Shown: positions 8,990 through 21,251, counted from the first letter of the stretch. The stretch: DNA of 64,000 bases from Methylobacterium brachiatum (GCF_020523825.1 NZ_JAJALK010000004.1:372001-436000); one strand, 5' to 3'. A program made the numbers and translations. Notes: generated by a model not told the origin, from the sequence alone.

Positions 8990-9487
8990 ATGCAGGTCGG
9001 ACGAGAGCCGGGATCGGGAGAGGCGGTGACGGATCGATCCCATGCCGCCGCCGGTCCCGATCCGGTGTGTTCGGGGATCGCGCGGGTCAGCCGGCACTTG
9101 CGCCGCCTGGAGGCCCTGGCCGCACGGCATCGCTTCCGCAAACGGGTCGTCCGCGCCCTGCGCGGCGGGGCGGGGGGTGGCACCAGCCTCCTCGTCCTGA
9201 TGAAGGCCAAGATCGTGGGTTCGTTGGCCGGGAAGCTCGCGATTGCCGCGTTGGTCGGGCTCGGCCTCGCTTGGCCGTTCGCGGCGTTGGCCATCCTCAC
9301 CGTCGTCGTCGCGGTGGCGTCGATCCTCAGCTGCGAGCCCACGGACCTCGACGGCTGCGACTGCAGGCGCCCCAACGCCCGACGCGAACGGCTCACGGCG
9401 CTGATCGAGCAGCGCCGGGCGTGGCTCGCCGCCCCCTCAGGGACGGTGCCGAGCATCCGGACCTTTTGGATGCCCCGGCGCACCTGA
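8990..9487 (+). CDS. Hypothetical membrane protein
   Basis: A 165 aa protein of unknown function. An arginine-rich N-terminal half is followed by a long hydrophobic hairpin (GKLAIAALVGLGLAWPFAAL and ILTVVVAVASILSC). A short cysteine motif DLDGCDCRRPNARRERL comes next, then a predicted helix. The start could also be the GTG at 9026 (VTDRSHAAAG). It stands alone, divergent from the minus-strand exported gene. Confidence 0.55.
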   Translation: MQVGREPGSGEAVTDRSHAAAGPDPVCSGIARVSRHLRRLEALAARHRFRKRVVRALRGGAGGGTSLLVLMKAKIVGSLAGKLAIAALVGLGLAWPFAALAILTVVVAVASILSCEPTDLDGCDCRRPNARRERLTALIEQRRAWLAAPSGTVPSIRTFWMPRRT

Positions 9488-9548
9488 TCGCCAAGCGTAT
9501 CGCTGATACGGCCGGGGCGATCTCACGCGACCCCGATGGCGAAACCCC

Positions 9549-10862
9549 TCACCGGCGGGCGGCCTGCGCGGCGTTCCGCCCGGATCCGCGTTCGGCCTCC
9601 AGGAACGCCAACGCCTCGACCCTGTCGCAGGCTGCGCCGATCGCGTCGGGGCCCTCGGCCATGCGCGCCTTGGCCCGGGCGCAGGCGCGCGTCACGGCCG
9701 GATCGGACAGCAGGCGACCGAGGATGCGGGCGGCCCGGGCCGGCCGGAAGGCCCGGCGGCTCAAGGTCGCGCCCAGCCTCCGATCCTTGAGGCGCTGCCC
9801 CTCGTCGAAATGGTCGAACGCGACCGGGACCACGAGCTGCGGGATGCCCGCCGCCAGGGCCTGCGCCACCGTGCCGACGCCGCCATGGTGGACCAGGGCC
9901 GCGCTGCGGGGCAGCAGCGCGCTCAGGGGGGCGTAGGGCAGGTGGATGATCCCGGGCGGCAGCGGCTTCGGGATCTGGCCGTCCTGGGGGGCGAGCAGCA
10001 CGCCGCGCCGGCCCATCCGGCGGCAGACCGCCAAGGCGGTCTCGAAGAAGGACGCCCCCTGGCGCATCGCCGAGCCGTAGGTGAACACGAGCGGCGCGTC
10101 GCCGGCGGCCAGGAAGGCCTCGAGCTCCGGGGGCATCGCCGGCACGTCGCCGAACCGGTCGACCAGCGGGAAGCCGAGCTGCACCGCCTGGGCCGGCCAG
10201 TCCGCCTGGGGGGCGGCGTACCAGTCCGGGAACATCAGCAGCATGCGGGTCGGGCTGTTCCACCAGTGTCGCAGCCGGGCGACCGGATCGAGGCCAAGCC
10301 GCGCGCGCAGGGCGTTCAGGGGCGGAAGCGTGAACGGGCCGACCGCCACCGTGTCGGCCCCCTGGTTGAGCCAGGCGCGCGCGGCCGCCGGGAGGATCCG
10401 GGGCAGCGGCAGCCCGGGCAGCCGGGGCGGATCGGACCGGCTCTCGATCAGGAACGGCATCACGTGCAGCGTGGCGGACGGGATGTCGTAGAGTTCCTGC
10501 GCCAACCGCGCGCCCCAGGCCAGGGGCGAGGCGACGACGATCTGCTCGACCCCGCGCGCCCGGGTCGCCCCGAGCCAGAGGCAGGTCGTCTCGGCGACCT
10601 GCATGGCGAAGTCGAACATCGGGCGGAAGCCCCAGCGCGGATGCCAGAGTTCAGGCTGGTCGATGACGGACTCGTAATCGGCGGCCGAGCCGAGCGGCTG
10701 GAAAGCGAGGCCGGCGCGGCGCGCCATCGCCTCGAACGGGGCCGGTGCCGCCAGCGAGACCCCGTGCCCGCGGGCCAGAAGCGTGTGGCCCAGCGCGATG
10801 AACGGCAGCACGTCGCCATGCGTGCCGACGGCCACCAGTGCGACCTGGATCCGTCCCCCCAT
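9549..10862 (-). CDS. GT1 family glycosyltransferase (sterol/macrolide glucosyltransferase-like)
   Basis: A 437 aa GT-B fold enzyme that probably transfers a sugar from a nucleotide sugar to a lipophilic acceptor. The N-terminal acceptor domain opens with VALVAVGTHGDVLPFIALG. The C-terminal donor domain contains VFTYGSAMRQG and HHGGVGTVAQALAAGIPQLV, the sugar-nucleotide signature of the MGT/UGT and sterol-glucosyltransferase group. The acceptor is unknown. Transcribed alone, with a TetR-like dyad just upstream. A second, distinct glycosyltransferase of the same superfamily lies at 32,080. Confidence 0.82.
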   Translation of the reverse strand: MGGRIQVALVAVGTHGDVLPFIALGHTLLARGHGVSLAAPAPFEAMARRAGLAFQPLGSAADYESVIDQPELWHPRWGFRPMFDFAMQVAETTCLWLGATRARGVEQIVVASPLAWGARLAQELYDIPSATLHVMPFLIESRSDPPRLPGLPLPRILPAAARAWLNQGADTVAVGPFTLPPLNALRARLGLDPVARLRHWWNSPTRMLLMFPDWYAAPQADWPAQAVQLGFPLVDRFGDVPAMPPELEAFLAAGDAPLVFTYGSAMRQGASFFETALAVCRRMGRRGVLLAPQDGQIPKPLPPGIIHLPYAPLSALLPRSAALVHHGGVGTVAQALAAGIPQLVVPVAFDHFDEGQRLKDRRLGATLSRRAFRPARAARILGRLLSDPAVTRACARAKARMAEGPDAIGAACDRVEALAFLEAERGSGRNAAQAARR

Positions 10863-10887
10863 GTGTTGCGCGGGAATAGCCTGCTCC

Positions 10888-10906
10888 TTTGACCCCCCCG
10901 GTCAAA
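10888..10906. promoter_or_regulatory. Candidate operator upstream of the GT1 gene
   Basis: TTTGACC - five C - GGTCAAA is a perfect 7-bp dyad with a five-base spacer, 25 bp upstream of the glycosyltransferase start codon. The geometry suits a dimeric repressor of the TetR kind, but no regulator gene is adjacent. Confidence 0.4.
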
Positions 10907-11067
10907 TATCGAACGCCCGTATAGGCCGGCGGCATGCCAGGCCACCCGATCTGCATCAAGCCACTATTTGTTTACCACGTTTTAAAGCCGCAGGCGCCGC
11001 AGGCCCGAAGGCGCTTTCAACGGAACAAAACATGAACATAATGGGGCGGAACACGGGAGGCACGACG

Positions 11068-11172
11068 ATGCTGAAGCGGTTGGTCCTGACCGGAATGGTC
11101 GAGTTCATGGCGTTCGGGATGCTGTTCGCGGCTGTCGGCGCCTGGGCGATAGCACTGGCACCCGTCCGTTAG
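11068..11172 (+). CDS. Small single-pass membrane protein (34 aa)
   Basis: ATG 11068 is preceded at good distance by GGGAGG (11055-11060) and opens MLKRLVLTGMVEF. The rest is one hydrophobic helix (FGMLFAAVGAWAIALA) with a short basic tail. Starts at 11032 or 11041 in the same frame lack a comparable ribosome binding site. The function is unknown. Confidence 0.5.
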   Translation: MLKRLVLTGMVEFMAFGMLFAAVGAWAIALAPVR

Positions 11173-11377
11173 CCGGGCTTTGCGTTTTGGCGCGCGGTTC
11201 CCGCCCGAAACGCCTTATGCACAGGCGATCGGCGCCCGGGCGCGGATTGTCCACAGCGGGCGGCCGAACTGGTGCCCCCGGAACACGACCGGTGGATATC
11301 GTCGCCGATGGCTTCGCCATACGTCGACTTGGCAAGGCCGAGCGGGGATGTTGGGCGACCCCTGAACAAGGTCGGCC

Positions 11378-14878
<3,501 letters not shown>

Positions 14879-14942
14879 CATCGGGCCGGAAGCCTGCTTG
14901 GCCGGCGATCCGTGGTCTTTGCGGAGGTCGGTCTAAGAATAG

Positions 14943-15058
14943 CCCCGTCATCCCGGGGCCGCGAAGCGGAGCCCGGGATCCAGAAACGTCGTCAGATCAA
15001 CAACTTGCTCCGTCGGCGGCGCTGGATCCCGGGCTCGCCTGCGGCGCCCCGGGATGAC
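14943..15058. repeat. Extragenic inverted repeat, copy 1
   Basis: CCCCGTCATCCCGGGGCCGCGAAGCGGAGCCCGGGATCCAG on the left is mirrored by CTGGATCCCGGGCTCGCCTGCGGCGCCCCGGGATGAC on the right, around a 40-base centre. The same design recurs at 21,060-21,192. It fills most of the gap downstream of dnaE. Confidence 0.85.
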
Positions 15059-15101
15059 AGGGCGAAGGCTGAAGCGTCCGCGGAAACATGGGATCAGCTG
15101 C

Positions 15102-15776
15102 CTAGCGCGCCGCCGATCTGGTCGCGGCCAGCACCACGGCCCGCGTCCCCACCGGCACGCGGCCGTAGAGGTCGATGATGTCCTGGTTCAGGAACCGGAC
15201 GCAGCCCGAGGACACCATCGTGCCGATGGTGTGAGGCTCCGTCGTGCCGTGCAGGCGTTAGAGCGTGTCCTGGCCGTCCCGGTAGAGGTAGAGCGCCCGG
15301 GGCCCGAGGGGGTTGCCGGTGCCGCCCGGCAGTCCGCCGGCGAAGGGCCCGTAGCGCTGGGGCTCGCGCTGGATCATCGCCGGCGTCGGCGTCCAGCGCG
15401 GCCATTCGGCCTTGCGGGCGATGGTGGCCGGCCCGCGGAAGTTGAACGCCTCCTCCCGGCCGACGCCCACGCCGTAGCGGATCGCCCGTCCCTTCTCCCG
15501 CACGAGATAGGCGAAGCGCGCGCCCGGATCGACCACGACCGTGCCGGGGGGTTCGGCCGTGGCGTAGTCGACCTCCTGGCGCAGGAAGCGCGGGTCGATC
15601 CCCGTCAGGTCCACCGCCGGGACCGGGAAGGGCTCGCCGGGGAGGGCGGCATACATCGCGACAAAGGCGGGATCGACCGGTGGGCGCAGATCCGCCACCG
15701 GCGCCGTCTGCCGGGTGACGCAACCGGCCAGCAGAAGGGGCGTGCCTGCGAGCAGGGTCCGGCGGGTGAGGGTCAT
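15102..15776 (-). pseudogene. L,D-transpeptidase (YkuD/ErfK family) with in-frame TAA
   Basis: Reading from ATG 15776 gives 224 residues interrupted only by TAA at 15260-15258. The N-terminus has a twin-arginine lipoprotein-type signal (RRTLLAGTPLLLAGC). The YkuD domain follows with GVGVGREEAFNF and GNPLGPRALYLYRDGQDTL. The stop replaces the tyrosine expected in the LYRLHGTTEP block. The frame after the stop stays open and keeps the catalytic block HTIGTMVSSGCVRFLN and DLYGRVPVGT, ending at TAG 15102. A truncated product would lack the catalytic His and Cys. The cause is a single base change or a sequencing error; everything else looks intact, so the event is recent. Confidence 0.85.
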
Positions 15777-15867
15777 GGGTCGGCGATCTCGCGAAGGGTG
15801 CGGATCGAGAGAACCGCCACGCTGTCGCCCCGTCCAGCGGCTATGGGGTGATCGGACCCATAACCCG

Positions 15868-16788
15868 ATGGCATCCATGGACCTGGCCCTCGCCCTGCGC
15901 GCCTTCCTCCGCACCGTCGAGCGCAGCTCCCTGAGCGCGGCGGCGCGGGATCTCGGCGTCTCGCAGCCGGCGGTCAGCAAGCATCTGCGCAACCTGGAGG
16001 CCCATATCGGCGCCCGCCTGCTGGAGCGCTCCGCCCGGCTGGTACGGCCGACGCCGCAGGGTCAGCGGCTCTATGAAGCGAGCCAGCCGGCTCTGGCCGC
16101 GATCGACGCGGCGCTGGAGGATGCCCGGACCGAGGCGGGCTCCGTCGAGGGTCGCTTGCGCCTGCACGCGCCCTCCTGCATCGGCGTGAAGCACCTGCAT
16201 CCGATCGGGACGGCGTTCCAGGCGGAACACCCGCGGGTGACGGTGGATCTGGTGCTGGAGGATCGTGTGATCGATCTCGTGCACGAGGATTACGACCTCG
16301 CGCTCCGCTACGGCCGGCCGGAGGGCCAGGATCTCGTGGTCCGCCGACTCGGGTGGGTGCAGCGCATCCTGGTCGCCGCCCCCGCCTACCTGGCGCAGGC
16401 CGGCGGGATCGAGACGCCCGAGCAGCTCGCCACCTGCGCTCTCGTGGCGACCCGGGCGGCGGTCGATGCCCGCAGCGCCCTGATCCTGCATCGGGGCCGC
16501 GAGACCGTGACCGTCCCGGTGCAACCGGTGCTCCGCACCAACAACGCCGAGGTCTTGGTCGCGACCCTTCTGGCGGGGCGGGTAATGGGTCCGGTGCAGC
16601 ACCTGCTGGTGGCCGATCACCTCGCGGCGGGCCGGCTCGTGCGCGTGCTCCCGGATTACGAGGTCCGCTCGACCGAGGCCTATCTGGTCTACCCGTCCGT
16701 GCGCCACATGCGCCCGGCGGTGCGCGCCTTCACCGATTTCGCCGTTCCGCGGATCCGCGCCGTGGAGGGGATGCATGCAAACGTGTGA
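15868..16788 (+). CDS. LysR family transcriptional regulator
   Basis: A 306 aa regulator. The N-terminal winged HTH is clear (SSLSAAARDLGVSQPAVSKHLRNLE, about residues 20-44, then a wing with LVRPTPQGQRLYE). The C-terminal effector domain belongs to the CrgA/DsdC-like group, with RLRLHAPSCIG and DLALRYGRPEGQDLVVRRLG. ATG 15868 or 15877 could start it. It is divergent from the L,D-transpeptidase gene with 91 bp between, so it may control that gene and itself. Confidence 0.9.
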   Translation: MASMDLALALRAFLRTVERSSLSAAARDLGVSQPAVSKHLRNLEAHIGARLLERSARLVRPTPQGQRLYEASQPALAAIDAALEDARTEAGSVEGRLRLHAPSCIGVKHLHPIGTAFQAEHPRVTVDLVLEDRVIDLVHEDYDLALRYGRPEGQDLVVRRLGWVQRILVAAPAYLAQAGGIETPEQLATCALVATRAAVDARSALILHRGRETVTVPVQPVLRTNNAEVLVATLLAGRVMGPVQHLLVADHLAAGRLVRVLPDYEVRSTEAYLVYPSVRHMRPAVRAFTDFAVPRIRAVEGMHANV

Positions 16789-16983
16789 CGCGGGGACCGG
16801 CGGCCGGGCCAGCGACCATCACCTCCCGATACTGGGGCGCACGCAAGATTTTTTTCCGCTCTAACCCGCTTCGGAAGAAAAAGATTCCCCGCCGGGCACG
16901 GAAGAAGCCCGGTCGGCGGTCGGAACATGTGGGCGCCTCACCCGTAGGTTCCGAGCGCACCTCGCGCAAACGGAGCTGCCCGC

Positions 16984-17898
16984 ATGTTCATGAAGATCGA
17001 CCGCCTGCTCGCGGAGCTGCCGGAGCCCAAGAAGCCCGAGCCCAACGCAGCCGCCGCCCTGCAGGAACTGCTCGGCGGTAAGTACGGCGAGATGTCGACA
17101 CTCGGGAACTACATGTTCCAGAGCTTCAATTTTCGTAACAAGACCAAGCTCCGCCCATTCTACAGCCTCGTCTCCAGCATTTTCGCCGAAGAGATCGGCC
17201 ACGTCGAGCTGGTCTCGACCGGCATCGCCATGCTGAACAACGGCCCGGGCAACCCGGCCAAGGACGTCGACATCTCCAAGGCGCCCTTCGCCGAGATGCA
17301 GGATGTGCGTCTCGCCGGCAGCTTCCTGTCGAATGGCGGCGGCGCGATGCCGATGAATTCGAACGCCGCGTCCTGGAACATGGACATGGTCACGACCACC
17401 GGCAATCTGATCATCGACCTGCTGCACAACTTCCACCTGGAATGCGGTGCGCGCATCCACAAGCTGCGGGTCTACGAGACCATGAGCGAGCCGACCGGCC
17501 GTGAGGTCTGCGCGTATCTGCTGGTGCGCGGCTCGCTGCACGCGCACGCCTATGCGCTGGCCCTGAAGAAGCTGACCGGCGTCGAGATCGAGAAGATGCT
17601 GCCGACCCCGAACATCGACCTGTCGCGGGTGCCGGAGTGTCAGAAGTACCTCGACGAGGGCAAGCACCGCCGCCTCTACACCTTCAGCGAGGTCGATTAT
17701 AAGGAAGCGGCCGGCGTCTGGTCGAACGACGAGGTGGCGCTGCCGGGTGATCCGCCGGGCAATCTCGAGGTGATCGACGGCGCCCCCGAGGGCGGCAAGA
17801 TCCCCGAACTCGACGGCAATTACGGTGCCTTCGCGCCGGATTACGCGCCGGAAGAGATCTTCGAGATCGCCAGCAAGCTCTACAAGAAGGGCCGCTGA
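16984..17898 (+). CDS. Manganese catalase
   Basis: A 304 aa di-manganese catalase converting hydrogen peroxide to water and oxygen. The ferritin-like four-helix bundle carries ligand-rich segments including GEMSTLGNYMFQSFNFR, FAEEIGHVELV and NFHLECGARIHKL, plus the later ARG-less LLVRGSLHAHAYA block. The length and the proline-rich C-terminal tail (LPGDPPGNLEVIDGAPEGG) match the family. ATG 16990 is an alternative start. A GC-rich hairpin (CGCCGGGC...GCCCGGTCGGCG) and two A/T-rich stretches lie in the 195 bp upstream. Confidence 0.92.
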   Translation: MFMKIDRLLAELPEPKKPEPNAAAALQELLGGKYGEMSTLGNYMFQSFNFRNKTKLRPFYSLVSSIFAEEIGHVELVSTGIAMLNNGPGNPAKDVDISKAPFAEMQDVRLAGSFLSNGGGAMPMNSNAASWNMDMVTTTGNLIIDLLHNFHLECGARIHKLRVYETMSEPTGREVCAYLLVRGSLHAHAYALALKKLTGVEIEKMLPTPNIDLSRVPECQKYLDEGKHRRLYTFSEVDYKEAAGVWSNDEVALPGDPPGNLEVIDGAPEGGKIPELDGNYGAFAPDYAPEEIFEIASKLYKKGR

Positions 17899-17949
17899 GC
17901 CCATCGAACCCGGCGTCGCCCCGCGCGGCGCCAAACCCTCCTACAACGT

Positions 17950-18579
17950 CTACAGCGGTGGCGCGGCGAGGCAGCTCCCGAGAGCCGTCTTCAACGCCAC
18001 CGCATCGCTGTCCGACACGGAAAAGACCGCCGTCAGGGTCTGATCCCCGCCGCGCGGGCTCGCCTGCGTCCAGGTGAGCCGCGTGCCGGCCTGGGCGAGC
18101 GCGAGCGCGACGCCGCGCAGCGGGTCCTCGCCCCGGCGGGCGCCGGCCACCGTGAGGCTGATGCTCCTGTCGGGATCGCGGGCTTCCGCCCCCTGCGCCG
18201 CCATCCGCACGGAACGGACGCCGGCGGCGTTCGAGACCAGGATGCTTGTGAGCGGCGCGGCGTTTCCGCCGCCCTGCAGGCCGGCCACGTCGAAACCCTC
18301 AGAAAAGTCCGCGAAGCGCGGCACCGTCAGAACCGCCGACAGGCCGGATCCGGCCGGGTCGCAGGCGAGCCGCAGGGTCACCGGGTGCTGGCCCGCGCCG
18401 AGGCTGGCGTTGCCGGCGAGGTCCGTGGAGCCTGCCACCGGCCGCGACCCGTCGGGCAGCACCGGCGTGCCCCCGGTCAGGATGTCCGACAGCCGGAAAC
18501 CGTGGGGCCAGGGTCCGGCGGCGAGCACGGCGACCGCAATCACCAGAATCGCTAGGGCCACGCCGATCCGGAGCCGCAT
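17950..18579 (-). CDS. Exported or membrane-anchored hypothetical protein
   Basis: A 209 aa protein of unknown function starting at ATG 18579 behind GCGAGGACAGG. It has one N-terminal hydrophobic helix (MRLRIGVALAILVIAVAVLAAG) and a beta-rich body, including LRLACDPAGSGLSAVLTVPRF, that ends GSCLAAPPL with a possible Cys-Cys bridge. It is convergent with the Mn-catalase gene. Confidence 0.65.
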   Translation of the reverse strand: MRLRIGVALAILVIAVAVLAAGPWPHGFRLSDILTGGTPVLPDGSRPVAGSTDLAGNASLGAGQHPVTLRLACDPAGSGLSAVLTVPRFADFSEGFDVAGLQGGGNAAPLTSILVSNAAGVRSVRMAAQGAEARDPDRSISLTVAGARRGEDPLRGVALALAQAGTRLTWTQASPRGGDQTLTAVFSVSDSDAVALKTALGSCLAAPPL

Positions 18580-18632
18580 CCTGTCCTCGCCTGTCGGAAA
18601 CTTGCGCCTGTGGGAAACTCGGGCCGGCGGCA

Positions 18633-18673
18633 TAGCGCATCGCGCCGGATACCGGAACCGGCGCGATGCGCTA
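18633..18673. repeat. Extragenic inverted repeat (16-bp arms)
   Basis: TAGCGCATCGCGCCGG (18633-18648) and CCGGCGCGATGCGCTA (18658-18673) pair perfectly around nine bases. It lies in the 262 bp gap upstream of the exported hypothetical gene. No T run is present. Confidence 0.8.
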
Positions 18674-18841
18674 GATCCTTGGTCCTGCATCGTCTTTTTC
18701 CGAAGGTCGGAAGCAGCCGCCTCCGATGATGCCCAGGCGATCGCGGTTCGGCCGCAACCGTTCGTTCACCACGACCGAAGGAAGGGCCCACAACCACAAC
18801 CTGTGGGCCTCGCGGCAACTCCGTAAAAACCGATCGATCCT

Positions 18842-19015
18842 ATGCACGCTCGCTCAACCCTGAGCGTCGCGATGCGCATCAAGATCCTCCTCGCCCTCAC
18901 CCTCGTGGTCTACGTCACCACCGGGCGCGCGCCCGGCATCCGCGAGCCGCGCAACCCGGATACGGAGCAGGCGGGCGGCCGCGTCGTCATCGCGATGAAG
19001 CGCGCCTGGGCGTGA
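18842..19015 (+). CDS. Small exported or membrane hypothetical (57 aa)
   Basis: A continuous frame from ATG 18842 (MHARSTLSVAMRIKILLALT) to TGA 19013-19015. An internal ATG at 18872 gives a 47 aa form that begins with a hydrophobic, signal-like helix (MRIKILLALTLVVYVTTG), then a charged tail GIREPRNPDTEQAGGR. It ends 4 bp before the convergent chaC gene. No family is recognised. Confidence 0.45.
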   Translation: MHARSTLSVAMRIKILLALTLVVYVTTGRAPGIREPRNPDTEQAGGRVVIAMKRAWA

Positions 19016-19018
19016 GCC

Positions 19019-19723
19019 TCACGCGCCCGGCGCGCAGGCCCTGAGCCGGGCGGCCACCAGCGCCTGAAGGTTCCAGAGATGCCGGTCGCGGATGCCGAGG
19101 CGCTCGCAGGCCTCGACGGTCCGGAACAGGTACTCGGCGCTGGGGCCGGCATGCCCGCAGGCGGCCGCGATTTTTTCCGCGATCTCGGCATCCGAGAGGC
19201 GGCCGGCGTAGCGCTCGTTGGCACGGTTGGCCAGGAAGGTCAGCGCCGAGACGGTGCCGGCCTCGGTCGCCACCGGCAGCCAGCGGGCGACGTAGCCCCG
19301 GCCGCGCATCTCGCGGCGCCAGACCGGCATCAGCGCCTCGCGGATCTCCAGGCCGGGCAGCCGGAACGCCACGCCCTTGCACAGGCCGCCGCGATCGAGC
19401 GCCAGGACGAAGCCCGGCCGCTCCGGCGTGCCGCGAAACCGCCGCTGGAGCAGGCAGAAGCGACGGTGAAAGCCCCGCACGGTCCCGATCCGGCTCTCGG
19501 CCACCGGGAATTCCGGCCGCCACATCAGCGAGCCGTAGGCGAAGACCCAGATGTCGTGCCCCTCGCGGCCCGCGGTGATCGCCTCGAGCCCGGGACGCAG
19601 CTCCGCGTCGCTCAGAACCTCGAGGGCGCTCGGGTCGTCCGGGACGGGGGTGGCGTGGGCGCGGGCGATCAGGTCGAGGCTGAGGTCGAGACGGCGCGCT
19701 TGGGGTGACGGCATGCCTGTCAA
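19019..19723 (-). CDS. chaC: Gamma-glutamylcyclotransferase, ChaC family
   Basis: A 234 aa enzyme expected to cleave glutathione to 5-oxoproline and Cys-Gly. The substrate-binding loop VFAYGSLMWRPEF lies about 60 residues in, followed by GFHRRFCLLQ and RGTPERPGFVLALDRGG. The catalytic glutamate should be within the REMRGRGY region, as in the family. The product is cytoplasmic. The next minus-strand gene upstream starts beyond 19,734 and could be in the same transcription unit. Confidence 0.88.
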   Translation of the reverse strand: MTGMPSPQARRLDLSLDLIARAHATPVPDDPSALEVLSDAELRPGLEAITAGREGHDIWVFAYGSLMWRPEFPVAESRIGTVRGFHRRFCLLQRRFRGTPERPGFVLALDRGGLCKGVAFRLPGLEIREALMPVWRREMRGRGYVARWLPVATEAGTVSALTFLANRANERYAGRLSDAEIAEKIAAACGHAGPSAEYLFRTVEACERLGIRDRHLWNLQALVAARLRACAPGA

Positions 19724-19733
19724 CGCGGCAGGT

Positions 19734-20132
19734 TCAACGCGCGTTGCCCAGGGCGTCCAGTTCCGGGAACGGCTGGCTGCGGTGGCCGGTGCAGACCTCG
19801 TCGTCGTCGATCACCTCCAGCCGGTCGGCCGCATAGCGCATCACCGCCTTCGGCCGCTCGGGCTTGCCGAAGGTGCGGCCGCTCATCCGGCTCGACACGC
19901 AGTAGAGCGTCCGGCCGCCATCCTCGATCGGCCCGGCGAGCCGGCTGCCCTCGAACCGCACCGGCAGCAGCGAGACCGATCCGAAATCGACCTGCTTGAG
20001 GGCCAAAGCCGCGATCCGCTGCTTCAGGGCCGGGGAGGGCGCGTCCTCGGCGGCGGGCTTCGCCGCCTTGGGCGCGGCCGGCGCCGCGGTGATGGTCAGG
20101 GCCAAGGCAAGAACCGGAGCGACGCGGCGCAT
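19734..20132 (-). CDS. Exported hypothetical protein
   Basis: A 132 aa protein with an N-terminal signal peptide (MRRVAPVLALALTITAAPAAP). A lysine/alanine-rich linker and a compact domain with LYCVSSRMSGRTFG and DDDEVCTGHRSQPFP follow; its two cysteines could form a disulphide. No family is recognised. It lies 10 bp upstream of chaC on the same strand, so cotranscription is likely. Confidence 0.65.
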   Translation of the reverse strand: MRRVAPVLALALTITAAPAAPKAAKPAAEDAPSPALKQRIAALALKQVDFGSVSLLPVRFEGSRLAGPIEDGGRTLYCVSSRMSGRTFGKPERPKAVMRYAADRLEVIDDDEVCTGHRSQPFPELDALGNAR

Positions 20133-20277
20133 GCGGGTGATTCCTTCCCGGCCAAGCTACCGTCACCCACGGGGCGCGCAAAGGCGGCAGCGCGGCTCCG
20201 GAGCCCTTATATGAGGGGATTCGGGGTGGATCGCCGGTGCCGCGATCCGCGCCTTCTCAGCCGGTGATGTGACCTTG

Positions 20278-20997
20278 ATGCAATGGACCGACGACGCGCT
20301 GGTGCTGGGCCTGCGCCGGCACGGGGAGAGCGGCGTCATCCTGGAGGCGATGACCGAGGCGCACGGCCGCCATCTCGGGCTCGTGCATGGCGGGCGCTCG
20401 CGCCGGATGCAGCCGGTGCTCCAGCCCGGCAACCGGGTCCGGCTGACCTGGCGGGCGCGGCTCGACGAGGGGCTCGGCGCCTACACGGTGGAGCCACTCG
20501 AATCCCAGGTCTCGCGGATGATCGGCTCGGGCATCGCCCTCTACGGGCTCGGCCACATGGCCGCGCTGCTGCGTCTCCTGCCCGAGCGCGATCCGCATCC
20601 GGCCCTCTACGAGGCGGCGGGCATCCTGGTCGATCATCTCGACAATCCGGCCGTGGCGCCGCCGCTGATGGTGCGGTTCGAGCTGGAGATCCTGTCGGAG
20701 CTCGGCTTCGGCCTCGATCTCACCGCCTGCGCGGCCACCGGGGGCAACGACGCCCTGGCCTACGTCTCGCCCAAGAGCGGCCGGGCGGTCAGCGCCTCCG
20801 CCGGAGAGCCTTTTCGCGATAAGCTCCTGGCCCTACCCACCTTCCTGCATGCAGGCGGATTGCCGGGGCCCGACGGCGTTGCGCAAGGGTTTACCTTGAC
20901 GGGGTACTTCCTCGACCGGCACGTCTGGGGTCCGCGCGGCCTCGCCGCGCCGGAGGAGCGCGCGCGATTCGTTGCGCTCGGTCGCGAGGCCGAGTAA
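20278..20997 (+). CDS. recO: DNA repair protein RecO
   Basis: A 239 aa recombination mediator that helps RecR load RecA on gapped DNA. The N-terminal OB fold begins MQWTDDALVLGLRRHGE and continues GLVHGGRSRRMQPVLQPGNRV. The helical C-terminal part includes RFELEILSELGFGLDLTACA, the usual place of the first Cys of the zinc site. The remaining zinc cysteines are not conserved, as in other alphaproteobacteria. ATG 20278 matches the family start better than GTG 20269. Confidence 0.92.
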   Translation: MQWTDDALVLGLRRHGESGVILEAMTEAHGRHLGLVHGGRSRRMQPVLQPGNRVRLTWRARLDEGLGAYTVEPLESQVSRMIGSGIALYGLGHMAALLRLLPERDPHPALYEAAGILVDHLDNPAVAPPLMVRFELEILSELGFGLDLTACAATGGNDALAYVSPKSGRAVSASAGEPFRDKLLALPTFLHAGGLPGPDGVAQGFTLTGYFLDRHVWGPRGLAAPEERARFVALGREAE

Positions 20998-21059
20998 TGT
21001 TCGCGCTATGTTCTGCATGCGACCGAGCCGGGGACCGCCCGAGCCTCGGTTGAGACCAA

Positions 21060-21192
21060 CCCCGTCATTCCGGGGCCGCGCAGCGGAGCCCGGAATCCAG
21101 AGCCGCATCGTCGAACGGGTGGATGCGTCCGTCACCCCGGGCACGGCGGGCGGTTCTGGATTCCGGGCTCGCCTCCGGCGCCCCGGAATGAC
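21060..21192. repeat. Extragenic inverted repeat, copy 2
   Basis: CCCCGTCATTCCGGGGCCGCGCAGCGGAGCCCGGAATCCAG is mirrored by CTGGATTCCGGGCTCGCCTCCGGCGCCCCGGAATGAC around a different centre. The arms match the copy at 14,943 apart from paired substitutions (CCGGAAT for CCGGGAT), so base pairing is conserved. It lies between recO and parC. Confidence 0.85.
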
Positions 21193-21251
21193 GGATTGCG
21201 CGTTGTGGTGGTGCTGCCGGTCGGCAGCCCCGCCCTGAGACAGGAGCCGTC

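Noticed and set aside
9549..10862. Link between the GT1 gene at 9.5 kb and the P450 module glycosyltransferase
   Set aside because: They share only superfamily motifs, lie 21 kb apart and have different neighbours; nothing suggests joint function.
15258..15260. Selenocysteine or other recoding of the L,D-transpeptidase stop
   Set aside because: The codon is TAA, not TGA, no SECIS-like structure is evident, and the family has tyrosine here.
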